A stretch of 64,000 bases of DNA. Source: Polytrichum commune (taxonomy: Eukaryota; Streptophyta; Polytrichopsida; Polytrichales; Polytrichaceae). A model generated the notes under the pieces. The model did not search any database and was not told where the DNA came from. It saw only the letters and a list, made by a program, of their open reading frames with translations. Of this stretch, positions 54,480 through 64,000 are shown one piece after another. Numbering within the stretch: position 1 is the first letter of the stretch; every line of letters starts with the position of its first letter. The position numbers were made by a program, and so were the translations under genes. The stretch lies in the NCBI GenBank assembly GCA_950295325.1, contig OX485803.1:55443554-55507553 (forward strand), written 5' to 3'.

Positions 54480-55300
54480 GCATGTTGTTTGGAATAATCT
54501 CATTTGTTTGCAATGTTGTGTAAGCTTGATTGATAATCTTGATAAAATATAAAGCCATCATCGAGTTTGTTGTTGGCGCCAATGTTGCGCAAACCTTGTT
54601 GATCACCTTGCTCACATGGGATCTCACCATATGTAAGTGAATTCATGGGTAGTATAGTTGAAAGTTGTCCTTTGTCAACACTCATTCGGAATGTTGTGTA
54701 CACTTTGTTGATCACCTTGTTCATAGTGAGGGAACTCATTATGTGCAAATAATTTCCACTCTTTTGAGTATGAAAATTGCCCATCATCAAATATGTCATT
54801 TGTGTCAATGTTGCACAAACTTTGTTGATCAATTTGCCAATATGGAATCCTACATGTCCAAGTGAACCTTTGAACGGTAGAACATTTGAAAGTTGGCCCT
54901 CGTCAACACTTTCATTAGTGATGTTGTGTACACTTTGTTGATTGCCTTGATCATAGCCAAGAAACTCATCATGTGTGGGTAAACTGCTCTCTTGAGGATT
55001 AAAAAAAAAATTCCAACATCAAATATGTCGTTTGCACCGATGTTGCATTAACTTTGTTGATCAACTTGCTCATAGAGTGTCCCATCATGCGCAAGTGAAT
55101 CTATGGACGCCAATATAGTATTTGGAAATTGCACATCCTCAACACTTTCATTATTTATGTTGTGTTGACTTTGTTGATCCACTCGCTTATAGCCCAGGAT
55201 GGGGCATGCAAACCATCATGTGCTGGTAATTTATTCCAACACTGAGCATTTGAAAATTGTTCATCATCAAACATGTTGGTTGATATGGTAAGATCAAAAT
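54480..55300 (-). pseudogene. Decayed gene fragment coding for about 77-residue repeats
   Basis: A 230-bp period (half-period about 115 bp) is marked by TTTGTTGATC motifs near 54579, 54690, 54806, 54919, 55039 and 55156. On the minus strand the repeats read as similar peptides, for example DQGNQQSVHNITNESVDEGQ then LSNVLPFKGSLGH, and elsewhere FDDEQFSNAQCWNKLPAHDG. Frames break several times. The protein family is unknown to me. The similarity of repeat units at peptide level suggests a former coding array rather than a simple satellite. Confidence 0.45.
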
Positions 55301-55301
55301 A

Positions 55302-55303
<2 letters not shown>

Positions 55304-55336
<33 letters not shown>
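55304..55336. repeat. (AT)n microsatellite
   Basis: Sixteen or so AT dinucleotides, between the repeat-coded fragment and family R2. Confidence 0.95.
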
Positions 55337-55338
<2 letters not shown>

Positions 55339-55930
55339 ACATTGCAAGGCCTGCACACATGAGCATATTTACGCAAATTAATGGGGACAAAAGACTAAAC
55401 AACATATCAATGCAAAACGGCTTTAAATGAAAATAGCCAAGAATTGTAAGCAACACAAGTGTGTTTGGATGGAATTCACGATTCATTCTTTTAAACATTC
55501 TCCGATTTGACAACTCCAAGGAGATTCTTAATAAATTTCTTTTTATGTGTGGTGCCACCGCCAAGCATTAAGGGTTAGAGGAATAAAAAAGTTCCATGAA
55601 TATATCTACATATAATTGGCGACATCTCGGTTTTTTTTAATTAAATGGATTTCCCTCTTTATCCACATGTCGTTGCCACTTTCAATAAAATAGCTCTATG
55701 CAGCATGTGGATTGACCAAATTAAGTATGGGAATCTTAACTATTCACTTTTAGCTATGCACTCAATTTTTTAAATTAAAATTTACGCATTTAGTGAGAGA
55801 TAATTACCAAATCTAAAACGAAGTTCGTAGCTATTATCCTTGTGGTTTTTGAAGCTCATATGAAAATCCCATTCATTCTCGGAGTGAGTTAAAATAAATC
55901 CTATGAAATGATCAAACACAAATCTATAGC
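55337..55930. repeat. Dispersed repeat family R2, copy 1
   Basis: AACGGCTTTAAA, CTAAACAACAT, TTCATTCTTTTAAAC, GGCGACATCTCGG and GTTTTTGAAGCTCATATG correspond in order to 60960-61560. Minus-strand frames in both copies are open for 60-120 codons but differ in sequence, so coding is doubtful. Confidence 0.65.
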
Positions 55931-56039
55931 TAGACCAATAACATGGGAGATCAAAAAGTTACATAGATTGTTGCTAAAATCTCATATCACATTTCCAAGT
56001 GCAAAAAACTCGGATCTTTGAAATTCAAGTTGAGAGTTA

Positions 56040-56570
56040 TGTCCAAGGGGTGGATATTTCATTGGAAACTTAAATGAAGGGCTTGGGCAACAATGACTGA
56101 ATATCCCATGTATACGAGAAATTTATAATTATAGAAATGTATACCTACTAATAATAGAATAGAAGATGGACTCATTTGTTTAAACCAATATATTAAACAT
56201 AAATGGCTCCACTACATATATGAAATATCAATCATTAAATAAAATGGGCCTTTAATTTGTATACAATCAACTTTCCCTTTTAAAATAGAAACTCGTTGAA
56301 CAAATTCTCATCCAGAACATGTAACCCATAGTAATCTGACCTTAAACACACGCCATTGAAGCTAAGGCAACAATAGCAATGAATGAGCACAAAATTTGGA
56401 TGAAACTATCACATCCATTGTCAATGTCTACTTGGAGTCTTAGGGACCTCTTTTGTACATCTACCTTAATTTCAAAATTCTTTAGCCTTTTTAAATGTAC
56501 ACTCTAATGAGAAAAAAATCTTTCCCTTATATATACTCTGTACACTATTGCCTTAAATGTCAAATTGTTT
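56040..56570 (+). repeat. Family R1, copy 3
   Basis: GGAAACTTAAATGAAGGG, ATGTATACCTACTAATA and CTTTTGTACATCTACCTT match the other R1 copies in order. It directly follows family R2 copy 1. Confidence 0.55.
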
Positions 56571-57690
56571 TGAACTCAAATAAGCCCTTTTGATCGCAAA
56601 TGTACCTTTGCACCCTTAATGAACCCAACTAAGTCCTTTTGGTCTAAAATATGCCTTTGCACCCTTGATCCACTCAAATAAAGTCCTCCTTAATTTAAAT
56701 TTTCCTATACACGTTCAAATCAATTAAATCAAGACCTCTTCGACCCAAATGCGCGTATACACCTTTAAATCACTCCAACAAAATCCTCTTCAAATATAAT
56801 GTGCCCTTACACTGTCAAACCACTTAAATCATGTCATTTTCAACTAAAATGTGCCTTTACACACTCAAATCAATCAAATCAAGCCCCCCCCCTTTTTTTA
56901 ATACCAATGTACCTTTCCACTCCAATTAAGCCCTCTTCAACTCTCATGTGCTTTCGCACCCTCAAATCACTCAAATGAAGCCCTCATGAACTCAAATCTA
57001 CCTTTCCAACTTCAAACCACTTAAATCATGCATTTTTTTTAAAACTCAAATGTGTTTTTGCACTCTCAAATCATTAAAATCAACTCTTCTCCAACTCAAA
57101 TGCCCTTAGTACCTTCGTATGTACACAATTGCACTCGACACCTTCAAATCATGTCCTCTTGAACTCAAATGACCTTAGTACCCTCAAATGTGCACAATTA
57201 CACTCAATAACCTCAATTCATGTCCTCTTCCTCTCAAATGACCTTAACACCCTCAAATGTGTATAATTGCACTCAACACATCAAATTTGGTTTGTTTAAA
57301 CTCAAATGACCTTAAAACCCTCCAATGTGCTCAATTGCATTCAATCAACCTCAAATCATGTCCTCTTACTCTCAAGTGTGCACAATTGCACTTAACAACC
57401 TCAAATCACTTAAATTGTGTTCTCTTCAACTCAAATAACCTTCAATATATTCAAAGATGCACAAAAACACTCAACCAACTCAAACTACCACTCAAATGCA
57501 TCTAATATGTGTTCAAGCATTACAAACACTAAAATCAACACTAACAACCTCCAAACGTGCATTTGTACACCTACAATGCTCCAATCTCTAAACATCCAAG
57601 CCTCCAAACACCCACTGATGCTACAAACGTGCACCAATGCACCTCCAACACGAAGCACCCCAAATACCTCCTCCGAGCACTAAAACCTCT
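56571..57690 (+). repeat. Degenerate minisatellite, about 55-60 bp units
   Basis: About 15-18 diverged units built from CTCAAATGTGCCTTTGCAC, CCTCAAATCACTCAAATC and AAGCCCTCTTCAA-type segments. The consensus drifts along the array: the second half uses CTCAAATGACCTTAGTACC and GTGCACAATTGCACTCAA. Open frames inside are products of the repeat. Confidence 0.8.
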
Positions 57691-58434
57691 CGAGATCCAC
57701 TCCCTAACCAACTAGTAATCAAATCTCTAACTCTAGAATTTGTATTATGGGGCCCATAACCTATTGAAGCACAATAAAACTAGATGTCAGATTGCACAAA
57801 CAAATACACCTACACAAAGGCATACAAACAATGCTTGGAGTGAGATGGTCACCCTCATTTTTCCTCCTTGATTCATACAATCCATATGGGATATCTCAAC
57901 TCTCACTTCCCATAAACCATATGGATTTACTCTAACCTTATTCATTCGTATAGCTCTAATAATCCCAATCCTAAGGCTACAAGTAACCTAATGCTCTATC
58001 TTGAACACAATCTAATATTCTAAATGTTGTTGGGCATTTGATTATTTGGATACAATTATGATCAATATTTGACTTATGTTGTAGGTTCATTTGGTTGACA
58101 AGTTTTTGACCACAATAGGTGAATGTGAGAGCCATTCCCCCCCCCCCCACCCCCCTTTGTTATAGTTTTTGTTCACGTTGTTGAAGCCATCCACATTAAA
58201 TTGCAACACTTTAGACATGGAGCACAATTGTTATTATTTGAAAGTCTTATTAATGTATTGTTATCTTTTTGTTACGGATCAACATCAATTTATGTGAATA
58301 TTCCAAGATATTGATAAAATTGTGTAGTTTAGAAATAAAATAGAGTCTATAGAATAAGTTCATGTTGTATATTATAATTACATGTAAAGTCTTGAAAAAT
58401 ACCTCAAAGTACCATTTTATTTACTACCAGGGTG
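57691..58434. other. Intergenic spacer with a poly-C tract
   Basis: No gene. A C-run at 58137-58148. Confidence 0.4.
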
Positions 58435-58680
58435 CACGGGTAGATCACTGTGAGGCCAAACCCACCATCCTTAAGCGTCCTAGTCCGGGTGATGGTTTTG
58501 AGAATCACATGTGTCATACCAAAGCTCGAGGTAACATGGAATGTACTTCCATCTCAACAAGCTCCCAACTCACTTGAAATCATGATGCTTTATTAATGCT
58601 AGTCTCTTTAATAGGTAGAGCATTCGCCTTCTCAAGGGTCGACCAACTATTACACTTAACCTTACTAAGTCCCCTACAAG
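58435..58680 (+). repeat. hAT-type terminus followed by a tRNA-like fragment
   Basis: CACGGGTAGATCACT at 58435 equals the terminus of the MITE at 52964, but no matching right end was found. At 58600-58645 AATAGGTAGAGCATTCGCC resembles the D-arm (box A) region of a tRNA. A full cloverleaf and box B could not be assembled, so this is at best a fragment or SINE head. Confidence 0.3.
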
Positions 58681-58755
58681 TCTCTATGAATTCTACTAAT
58701 TCCACTAATCCTTCTACTAATTCCCACACAACTCTAATTCTAAAACTCAATTCTA

Positions 58756-58812
58756 TGAGAGGAACAACAAGAGGGAGAGAGAGAGAAGGAGAGGGGAAGG
58801 GAGAGGGTAAGA
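58756..58812 (+). repeat. Purine-rich (GA/GGA) simple repeat
   Basis: A GAGGGAGAGAGAGAGAAGGA-like run without interruption by pyrimidines except near its end. Confidence 0.8.
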
Positions 58813-59430
58813 GGGCCTTGTATGAACCTCTCCCCTTTACCCACACTCCCCTCGCAATACAACATGCTCATGTGCCCACACACACGTGTGCACCCACACG
58901 TGCAAGATGGAAGAGCGCGAAGGAAGAGAGAGTGAATAGGAACACAAGTGAGTGAAGAAGGTGAGAGAAAGGAATATATAGGGGAAGGGAAGGGGTGAGC
59001 ACCCCTCAAAGCTCAAGATAAGCCCCTCGATCCTCTTCTTACTTTGTAGGCTCTTATCCTATCCGCTAAGCCTTCAACTCCTAAACCAACAAGATGGATC
59101 CCAATTCAAATATTTAAACTCAAGGAGCTCCCCTTGGTCCACCACATGCTACACTTACCTAACCAAAGAACTTCCTTCATGCCGCTAAGCTTCTAATTAA
59201 CTACACCACATAAGCCTAAGGCCTAAACATAACTTCTCACCAAGCCTCACTCTTTTTATATTTTTGAGAATAATCATAAAACATGAAAATGTAACTCCTA
59301 ATGGTTTCAAAGGGTTAATAACACATGTGGACACCATTTTGGGCTCACAATCACTCCATTGTCAAGTTGAACACCACGTGCAACAAAAAAAATCTTCTTT
59401 TGGTAAGTTGCACCACCAAAATAGGTCAAA
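58813..59430. other. Intergenic sequence without recognised features
   Basis: No gene or shared repeat identified. Confidence 0.4.
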
Positions 59431-59860
59431 ATTTTATCAAATTTTTTTCATGAGTAGATATACATAGTACCTATGACATAGTTAAAAGTAGTAACTAAAT
59501 TTGATGATTTTTTTTTTCATAAAACATACAGTTTCTAACTAGAATGACACCAAATTGAACTAAAACAATTACTAAAAAAACAAAGATGACTAAAAATTTC
59601 AAAAAAATATACAAAAGATACTATCAATGGTTATGTATACGTAGAAAAAATATCATAAATTTTAAAATTATATATGGCATGTAATATAGGGGTAGCAAAC
59701 TTTGTCCACACGTGGTGTCAACTTGACAATGAAGTGACCTCCCCGTGCCAGGGTGCCAATTATTCAAGAATTTTAGATAAATACCTCGTCTTTAGATAAC
59801 CCCCAACCACACGTGGTTTACAAAAGTATAGAGCTAGTGGCCTCCCCGTGGTTATAATAT
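59431..59860 (+). repeat. Dispersed repeat (pair of 39.6-40.1 kb) with two CCCCGTG ends
   Basis: TTTCATGAGTAGATATAC and TTTCTAACTAGAATGACA match the copy at 39.6-40.1 kb. AGTGACCTCCCCGTG (59733) and AGTGGCCTCCCCGTG (59828) look like right termini related to the hAT-type MITE end. Confidence 0.5.
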
Positions 59861-60730
59861 ACCACCTAGGCCTACCTTCAAAACTTACAAGCTACCAAAA
59901 TAAGCAAAAGAACTTCATGGCATCGTTACAAGATTATAAGCCACACATTGTGTTGGAGTGTGTCCCCTATATAACCCATTTAGAGATCAATTTCCATCAT
60001 TGATTAAGAATGTAATATTAGGAAACATGAAGTCTTTCTTTTAACGTAATCATCAAGTTAACACTAGCCTCTATCTCACAAAGGCTACCACACTCCGTCA
60101 CTCTAGGAAATTAGCTGGTTTGAAACCACCATGAGTACTCTCACTCCCATTTAGCCTTTTGGCTTCCCTGGACTTTAAAATCAATTTCATTTCATTTCAT
60201 TGATGAAGTTCAATAATTTCACCCCCTAAAGCCAAAAAAGTGGTTCATGTCGAGTGGCTTTCAAAGGTAGTTTTTTCAAGGCCAAAACTTTATTTAAGTT
60301 CCTTTTTTCTTTCCTTTCCATTGTGTACTTGGAACTCGCAAAAGTGGGAGCAAAGTCTTACACAACAGTTGGACTTCTCCATAACCTTTTTGGATGGACC
60401 TTGAAGTAGGTGGAACCCTTTATATTTTTTCTTTATTAAATTTTTTGTGATATGAGGCAAAGTATAGATGGTATTGATAATGGATTATATTATTATTTGT
60501 CAATCACCAAATTGAGAAAAATCATCTTCTAGCGAATAAAGAAAAGCTTAAGCAAATTCGATCAATTAAAAAAATTGGAAAATACTTTAAAAGGGATTTG
60601 ATGGAGATGAAAGATGATGTTTCTTATTCAATCTTAGGTCTTGCAAGCCAAAGTCTTATTTGGTTAAATGGGATTTGCAACTAACCACAAGAAACTCCCG
60701 TATGGCTATGCATGCAAGTGCATGATGTTG

Positions 60731-60890
60731 ATAGCCCACCCACACATACTGGTGCGGGTCACCAATGAACGGTGAGTACCAACACTGGTCACATCAAGTG
60801 GCTCTCACTGGCTAACCCAACTCTAAAAATGGCCCATGCTGGTAGGGACCATTCACTGGTGGCCCGCACCAATAAGTGTGGGTGGGCTAT
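60731..60890. mobile_element. Stowaway-like MITE, 160 bp, 40-bp arms
   Basis: Left arm ATAGCCCACCCACACATACT and onward pairs over about 43 bp with the right arm ending AGTGTGGGTGGGCTAT; about five mismatches. TA on each side is compatible with a TA duplication. Non-coding. Confidence 0.7.
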
Positions 60891-60959
60891 AAACTCTTGG
60901 CCTAGCATTGATAATTTATGTTAAGATCATAATACTTTTAGAAATAAAAAAGAACAAGA

Positions 60960-61560
60960 AAACAATGTGGACGTTGCAGGGCTTGCACTAGGGAGCAATT
61001 TACCCAAATTAATGAGCACAAAGGACTAAACAACATTTCAACGCAAAACGGCTTTAAAGCAAAATTAGCCAAGAGAAGTAGGCAACACCGGTGTGTTTGA
61101 ACAGAGCTAACAATTCATTCTTTTAAACTTTCTTCAATGTGCCAACTTCAAGGAGGTCTCTAGTTTATATACTATAGTACTTAAAAAAGAAGAAAAAAGT
61201 TTGTTGTAACCCTCGAAGCATTTAGGGGTTGAGGAGTAAAGTATGTCATGGATGAACCTACATATAAAAATATGTTGCCATCTCGAGGAAAAATGAACAA
61301 ATGGAAACCCTCTTCATCTGCATGTTGTTGCCACCTCTCAATGAATGGCTCTATGTCACCACTTGGAATTAGGTAAGTGGACCTTGAGCACACACTTTTA
61401 GCTATGCACGCACTTCTGCTCGATTAAATGAACAATTTAGTGAACGATAACTAGCAAATCTAAATTGGAGCTCGTAGTTATTTTCCTTATAATTTTTGAA
61501 GCTCATATAAACATCTCATTCATTGTCAAAGTGAGTCAAAATAAATATTACAAAATGGCC
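60960..61560. repeat. Dispersed repeat family R2, copy 2
   Basis: Direct-orientation relative of 55337-55930. A minus-strand frame at 61393-61181 (IEPFIERWQQHADEEGFHLF and onward) looks protein-like but is not conserved as a frame in copy 1. It continues into family A/B (61490-62320). Confidence 0.6.
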
Positions 61561-62320
61561 ATATAGAGTCCCCCCCTCCCCTTTCTCCTGTTATGTTGGC
61601 TATTGGACCTAGAATGGATAACAATTTTATAGCACGCAGTCCAATCTCTTTTAACCGCGTGTATTTATGATGTTTGTTCTTAAATCCACGCCTTATCACA
61701 CACACCACTCAAATGCAATGTCATCAAAGACGAGTAACCAAAATTACGACTCGTGTTTAAAGGGGAGATGAAGGGGGAGGGGGTCCCTTATGATAGTATT
61801 TGTTGGGTGGATTTGTCAAGTCCTTTGAAGGAAACAGGGAGGATTGGGTATAATTTCCAAGCCCGGAGCAATATACAAGCCCATGTGGATCTACCACCTC
61901 CAATTTCGTGCTTTGAGTTTTTTTTGTTAATACTCGTGCCCCAATCACACTAGACTTTCCGTCCAGTTCCAACCCTGAAATTTGTGGGGATTATGTTCAA
62001 AAATACATGTTGACCCACCTCTTTCCACACTAGTACAGTTGGAGATGCCCACGGATGATGTCAGAACTAGCCGGTGTGATCAACCCCTCACTCTAATGTC
62101 CAGGGAGATTTTTTGGACATAACTGATCAAAATCCTAGTGTTTCCAAGTCCAACCGGTTCCATGTTTTCTTTATTCATTCGAAATATATTCCATAGATTC
62201 CTCTAAAACGATCAATAATTTTCCCGAAATCTTGAACTTCAACCAGTTGTTTCTTTTATCAAACTCAACCGGTTCATCTCATACTAAATGATTGGTCGGT
62301 TCTCCCCGTTCATTGCTCCA
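61561..62320 (+). repeat. Dispersed repeat family A/B, reference copy
   Basis: Segment A (61930-62095) and segment B (62190-62320) lie in direct order here. Relatives are at 37795-37975 (A only) and 17040-17455 (A inverted, B direct). Confidence 0.6.
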
Positions 62321-63560
62321 CTCTCCACCATCTTGGTACAAACTTATACTTAGGCACACCTTCTAAGGTACCCAAATTGTACTTGGGAATTGCTTTGAGC
62401 TTAAGGTTGACACACGTGCACATTGAAAATCTCGCTACCAAGGACTTGTCGTTATAGGCTATTGTATTCTCTAGGAGTTTGGGGTAAACTTCAATGGGCT
62501 CACACTCATTGTAACTAACTAGGTTATAACACATTGGACTCCACACTTGGATGCGCACCTAAAAAACAATGCTTCACATTAATCCTTTATCCCTTTATTA
62601 CATGTGAAAGTCCTTAGGCTATGGGCTCTTCATCAAAACAAAATCCACCATGGAGCCATGTCATGTCTTCATTCAAGTTTTTCCACTCAATATGAATGTT
62701 TCAAGAATTGATAGACATGCAAGTCCCATATGGATTTGTTGTAATTTGCAAGAACTTTATGTTCCGGCAAGATTTTGAAGCTCGTAGAAGGTCATTAAGA
62801 CGTGAATTTGGAATCCATGTTTTTTTGTGTGTGGGTGTTGTTTGTCATACGATCAGTCTTCTTTAGTAGTACGGGCAACACCCCAAATTAAACTTGTTTC
62901 AGGGATGTCATTCAAGCTCGTTGTGAGAGACACTCGTTTTTCGATAAATGAACTTTGACCATTTCTAGAATAGGCATATGAACTCCAAATCTGAAATTCA
63001 AAACCTCATGGATATGTTTCTACATGTATCGAGGGTCTTCATCCATCCTTCATCCTAAATCCTAAAAAAAAAAGGGATTTTACTAGTTGCCACAACTTGG
63101 GAACTTCAAATTTTGTTGAAAAAAGGGGATTTTTCTTCCCACATCACAAAAGAGTTGGTTTCCACATGCAAGTGGTTGATCATAAAATGTGTTGGTGATA
63201 ATGGATCGAATTGTCTGCAACATCAATGATGGTATGAAAATCCCAAGTTCATTGGAATATAGTTGCAGGCAATAAAAGGTTGAGTACATGATGCTTAACA
63301 TGTCCCCAAATGTTGGTGAGGTTGAGGGCATGAAGGAACGTTCGTTGAATTTGTATTCATGGACATGTTAGAACACATGAAACTATACAAGCTAATACAA
63401 GTCATGAAATATGAAAGGCAAAGTTAAACTCACGTTTAACTCTTAATATCCCTATAATTTTATGTATTCTCAAAATCAGTCAAAAAATGTGATCCGAGCT
63501 TGCTTTATAAAAAAACACTCATAAAGCAAAACCGTTGACACAAAATCATGTAAGCGGGAA
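62321..63560. other. Intergenic sequence without recognised features
   Basis: No supported gene. Short frames only. A G-run of about 12 follows at 63566-63577. Confidence 0.4.
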
Positions 63561-63684
63561 ATGGAGGGGGGGGGGGGTCCCGATGACCACAATGAAAACC
63601 CCAACGGCTACAATCCGGTTACGAAGATCTAGCCAACCGTACTATGACATGTGGATGTTGAGAATTGTATATTGCGTGTATCCC

Positions 63685-63960
63685 AGAGCCCAACATTGGG
63701 TGCACATGCCCATGCCCATGCCCACCTATGCCCATGGGTTTTGGGTGGGCATGGGTGCAATATTATTGTTCATGGGTGGGCATGGGTGGGCATGGGTGGG
63801 GCACAATTACACAATTACACTATACACATTACACAATTTTTTAATACATGGGCGCGATTTGAATAGCATGGGTGGGCATGGGTGGGCACATGTCATGCTA
63901 TGGGTGGGCATGGGTGGGCATAGGTTGCTGCTGATGGGCATGGTCTGGGTATGGGTGCAA
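63685..63960 (+). repeat. G-rich minisatellite, ATGGGTGGGC units
   Basis: Decamer units in clusters at about 63749-63802, 63868-63889 and 63900-63922, and an inverted CCCATGCCC cluster at about 63706-63738. The clusters are separated by AT-rich sequence. An imperfect inversion between the left edge (GGGTGCACATGCCC) and right edge (GTATGGGTGCAATT) hints at a MITE. Confidence 0.75.
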
Positions 63961-64000
63961 TTAGAAAGGAAAATGTTGAGCTCTGTTGTATCCACATGAT

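Noticed and set aside
57257-57683. Two plus-strand ORFs of 82 and 88 codons
   Set aside because: They are made by the minisatellite and contain no recognisable domain.
58600-58645. tRNA gene
   Set aside because: Only a D-arm-like segment is present; no T-arm with box B or acceptor stem could be paired.
61181-61393. Small gene on the minus strand
   Set aside because: The frame is not conserved in the other R2 copy at 55.3-55.9 kb and has no start or splice evidence.

Overview
The window is nuclear DNA of a land plant. It opens with the 3' half of a conserved casein kinase 2 alpha gene with short GT-AG introns. Everything else that can be recognised is plant-type transposable elements: a Tat-like Ty3/gypsy element with a tRNA-Asp-type primer site, a chromovirus, PIF/Harbinger elements with TAA duplications, a hAT-type MITE, and AT-rich intergenic repeats. 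The exact lineage (flowering plant, fern, lycophyte or other) cannot be fixed from the sequence.

Layout. 1-2.25 kb: CK2 alpha, seven exons to the stop codon. 3.3-6.5 kb: a long inverted-repeat element with a 1.36 kb PIF/Harbinger element (perfect 27-bp TIRs, TAA duplication) inside its right arm. 7.3-13.8 kb: three nested layers. A second copy of the inverted-repeat family is split by a decayed Harbinger transposase gene, which is itself split by a Ty3/gypsy chromovirus (8863-13140, CATTG duplication). 13.8-18.3 kb: unannotated sequence with foldback elements. 18.35-35.23 kb: one almost pristine Tat-like Ty3/gypsy element on the minus strand, with 2498-bp LTRs in which I found one difference. 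35-44 kb: intergenic sequence with dispersed repeats and a probable SINE. 44.4-46.7 kb: a head-to-tail dimer of a non-autonomous Harbinger element. 47-49.6 kb: a GC-rich block and a hairpin-forming tandem array. 50-64 kb: a hAT-type MITE, a decayed repeat-coded gene, a long degenerate minisatellite, diverged repeat families and a G-rich minisatellite at the right edge.

The most notable object is the Tat-like element. Besides a 1863-codon gag-pol it has two short ORFs upstream of gag. They both start with M-W-P-W-E, overlap each other, and the second overlaps the open gag frame. It also has an 869-codon ORF between pol and the 3' LTR, bracketed by two polypurine tracts, and a short antisense ORF. 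Extra ORFs are known in Tat/Ogre elements; I do not recognise these proteins. Apart from CK2 alpha, no host gene is supported.
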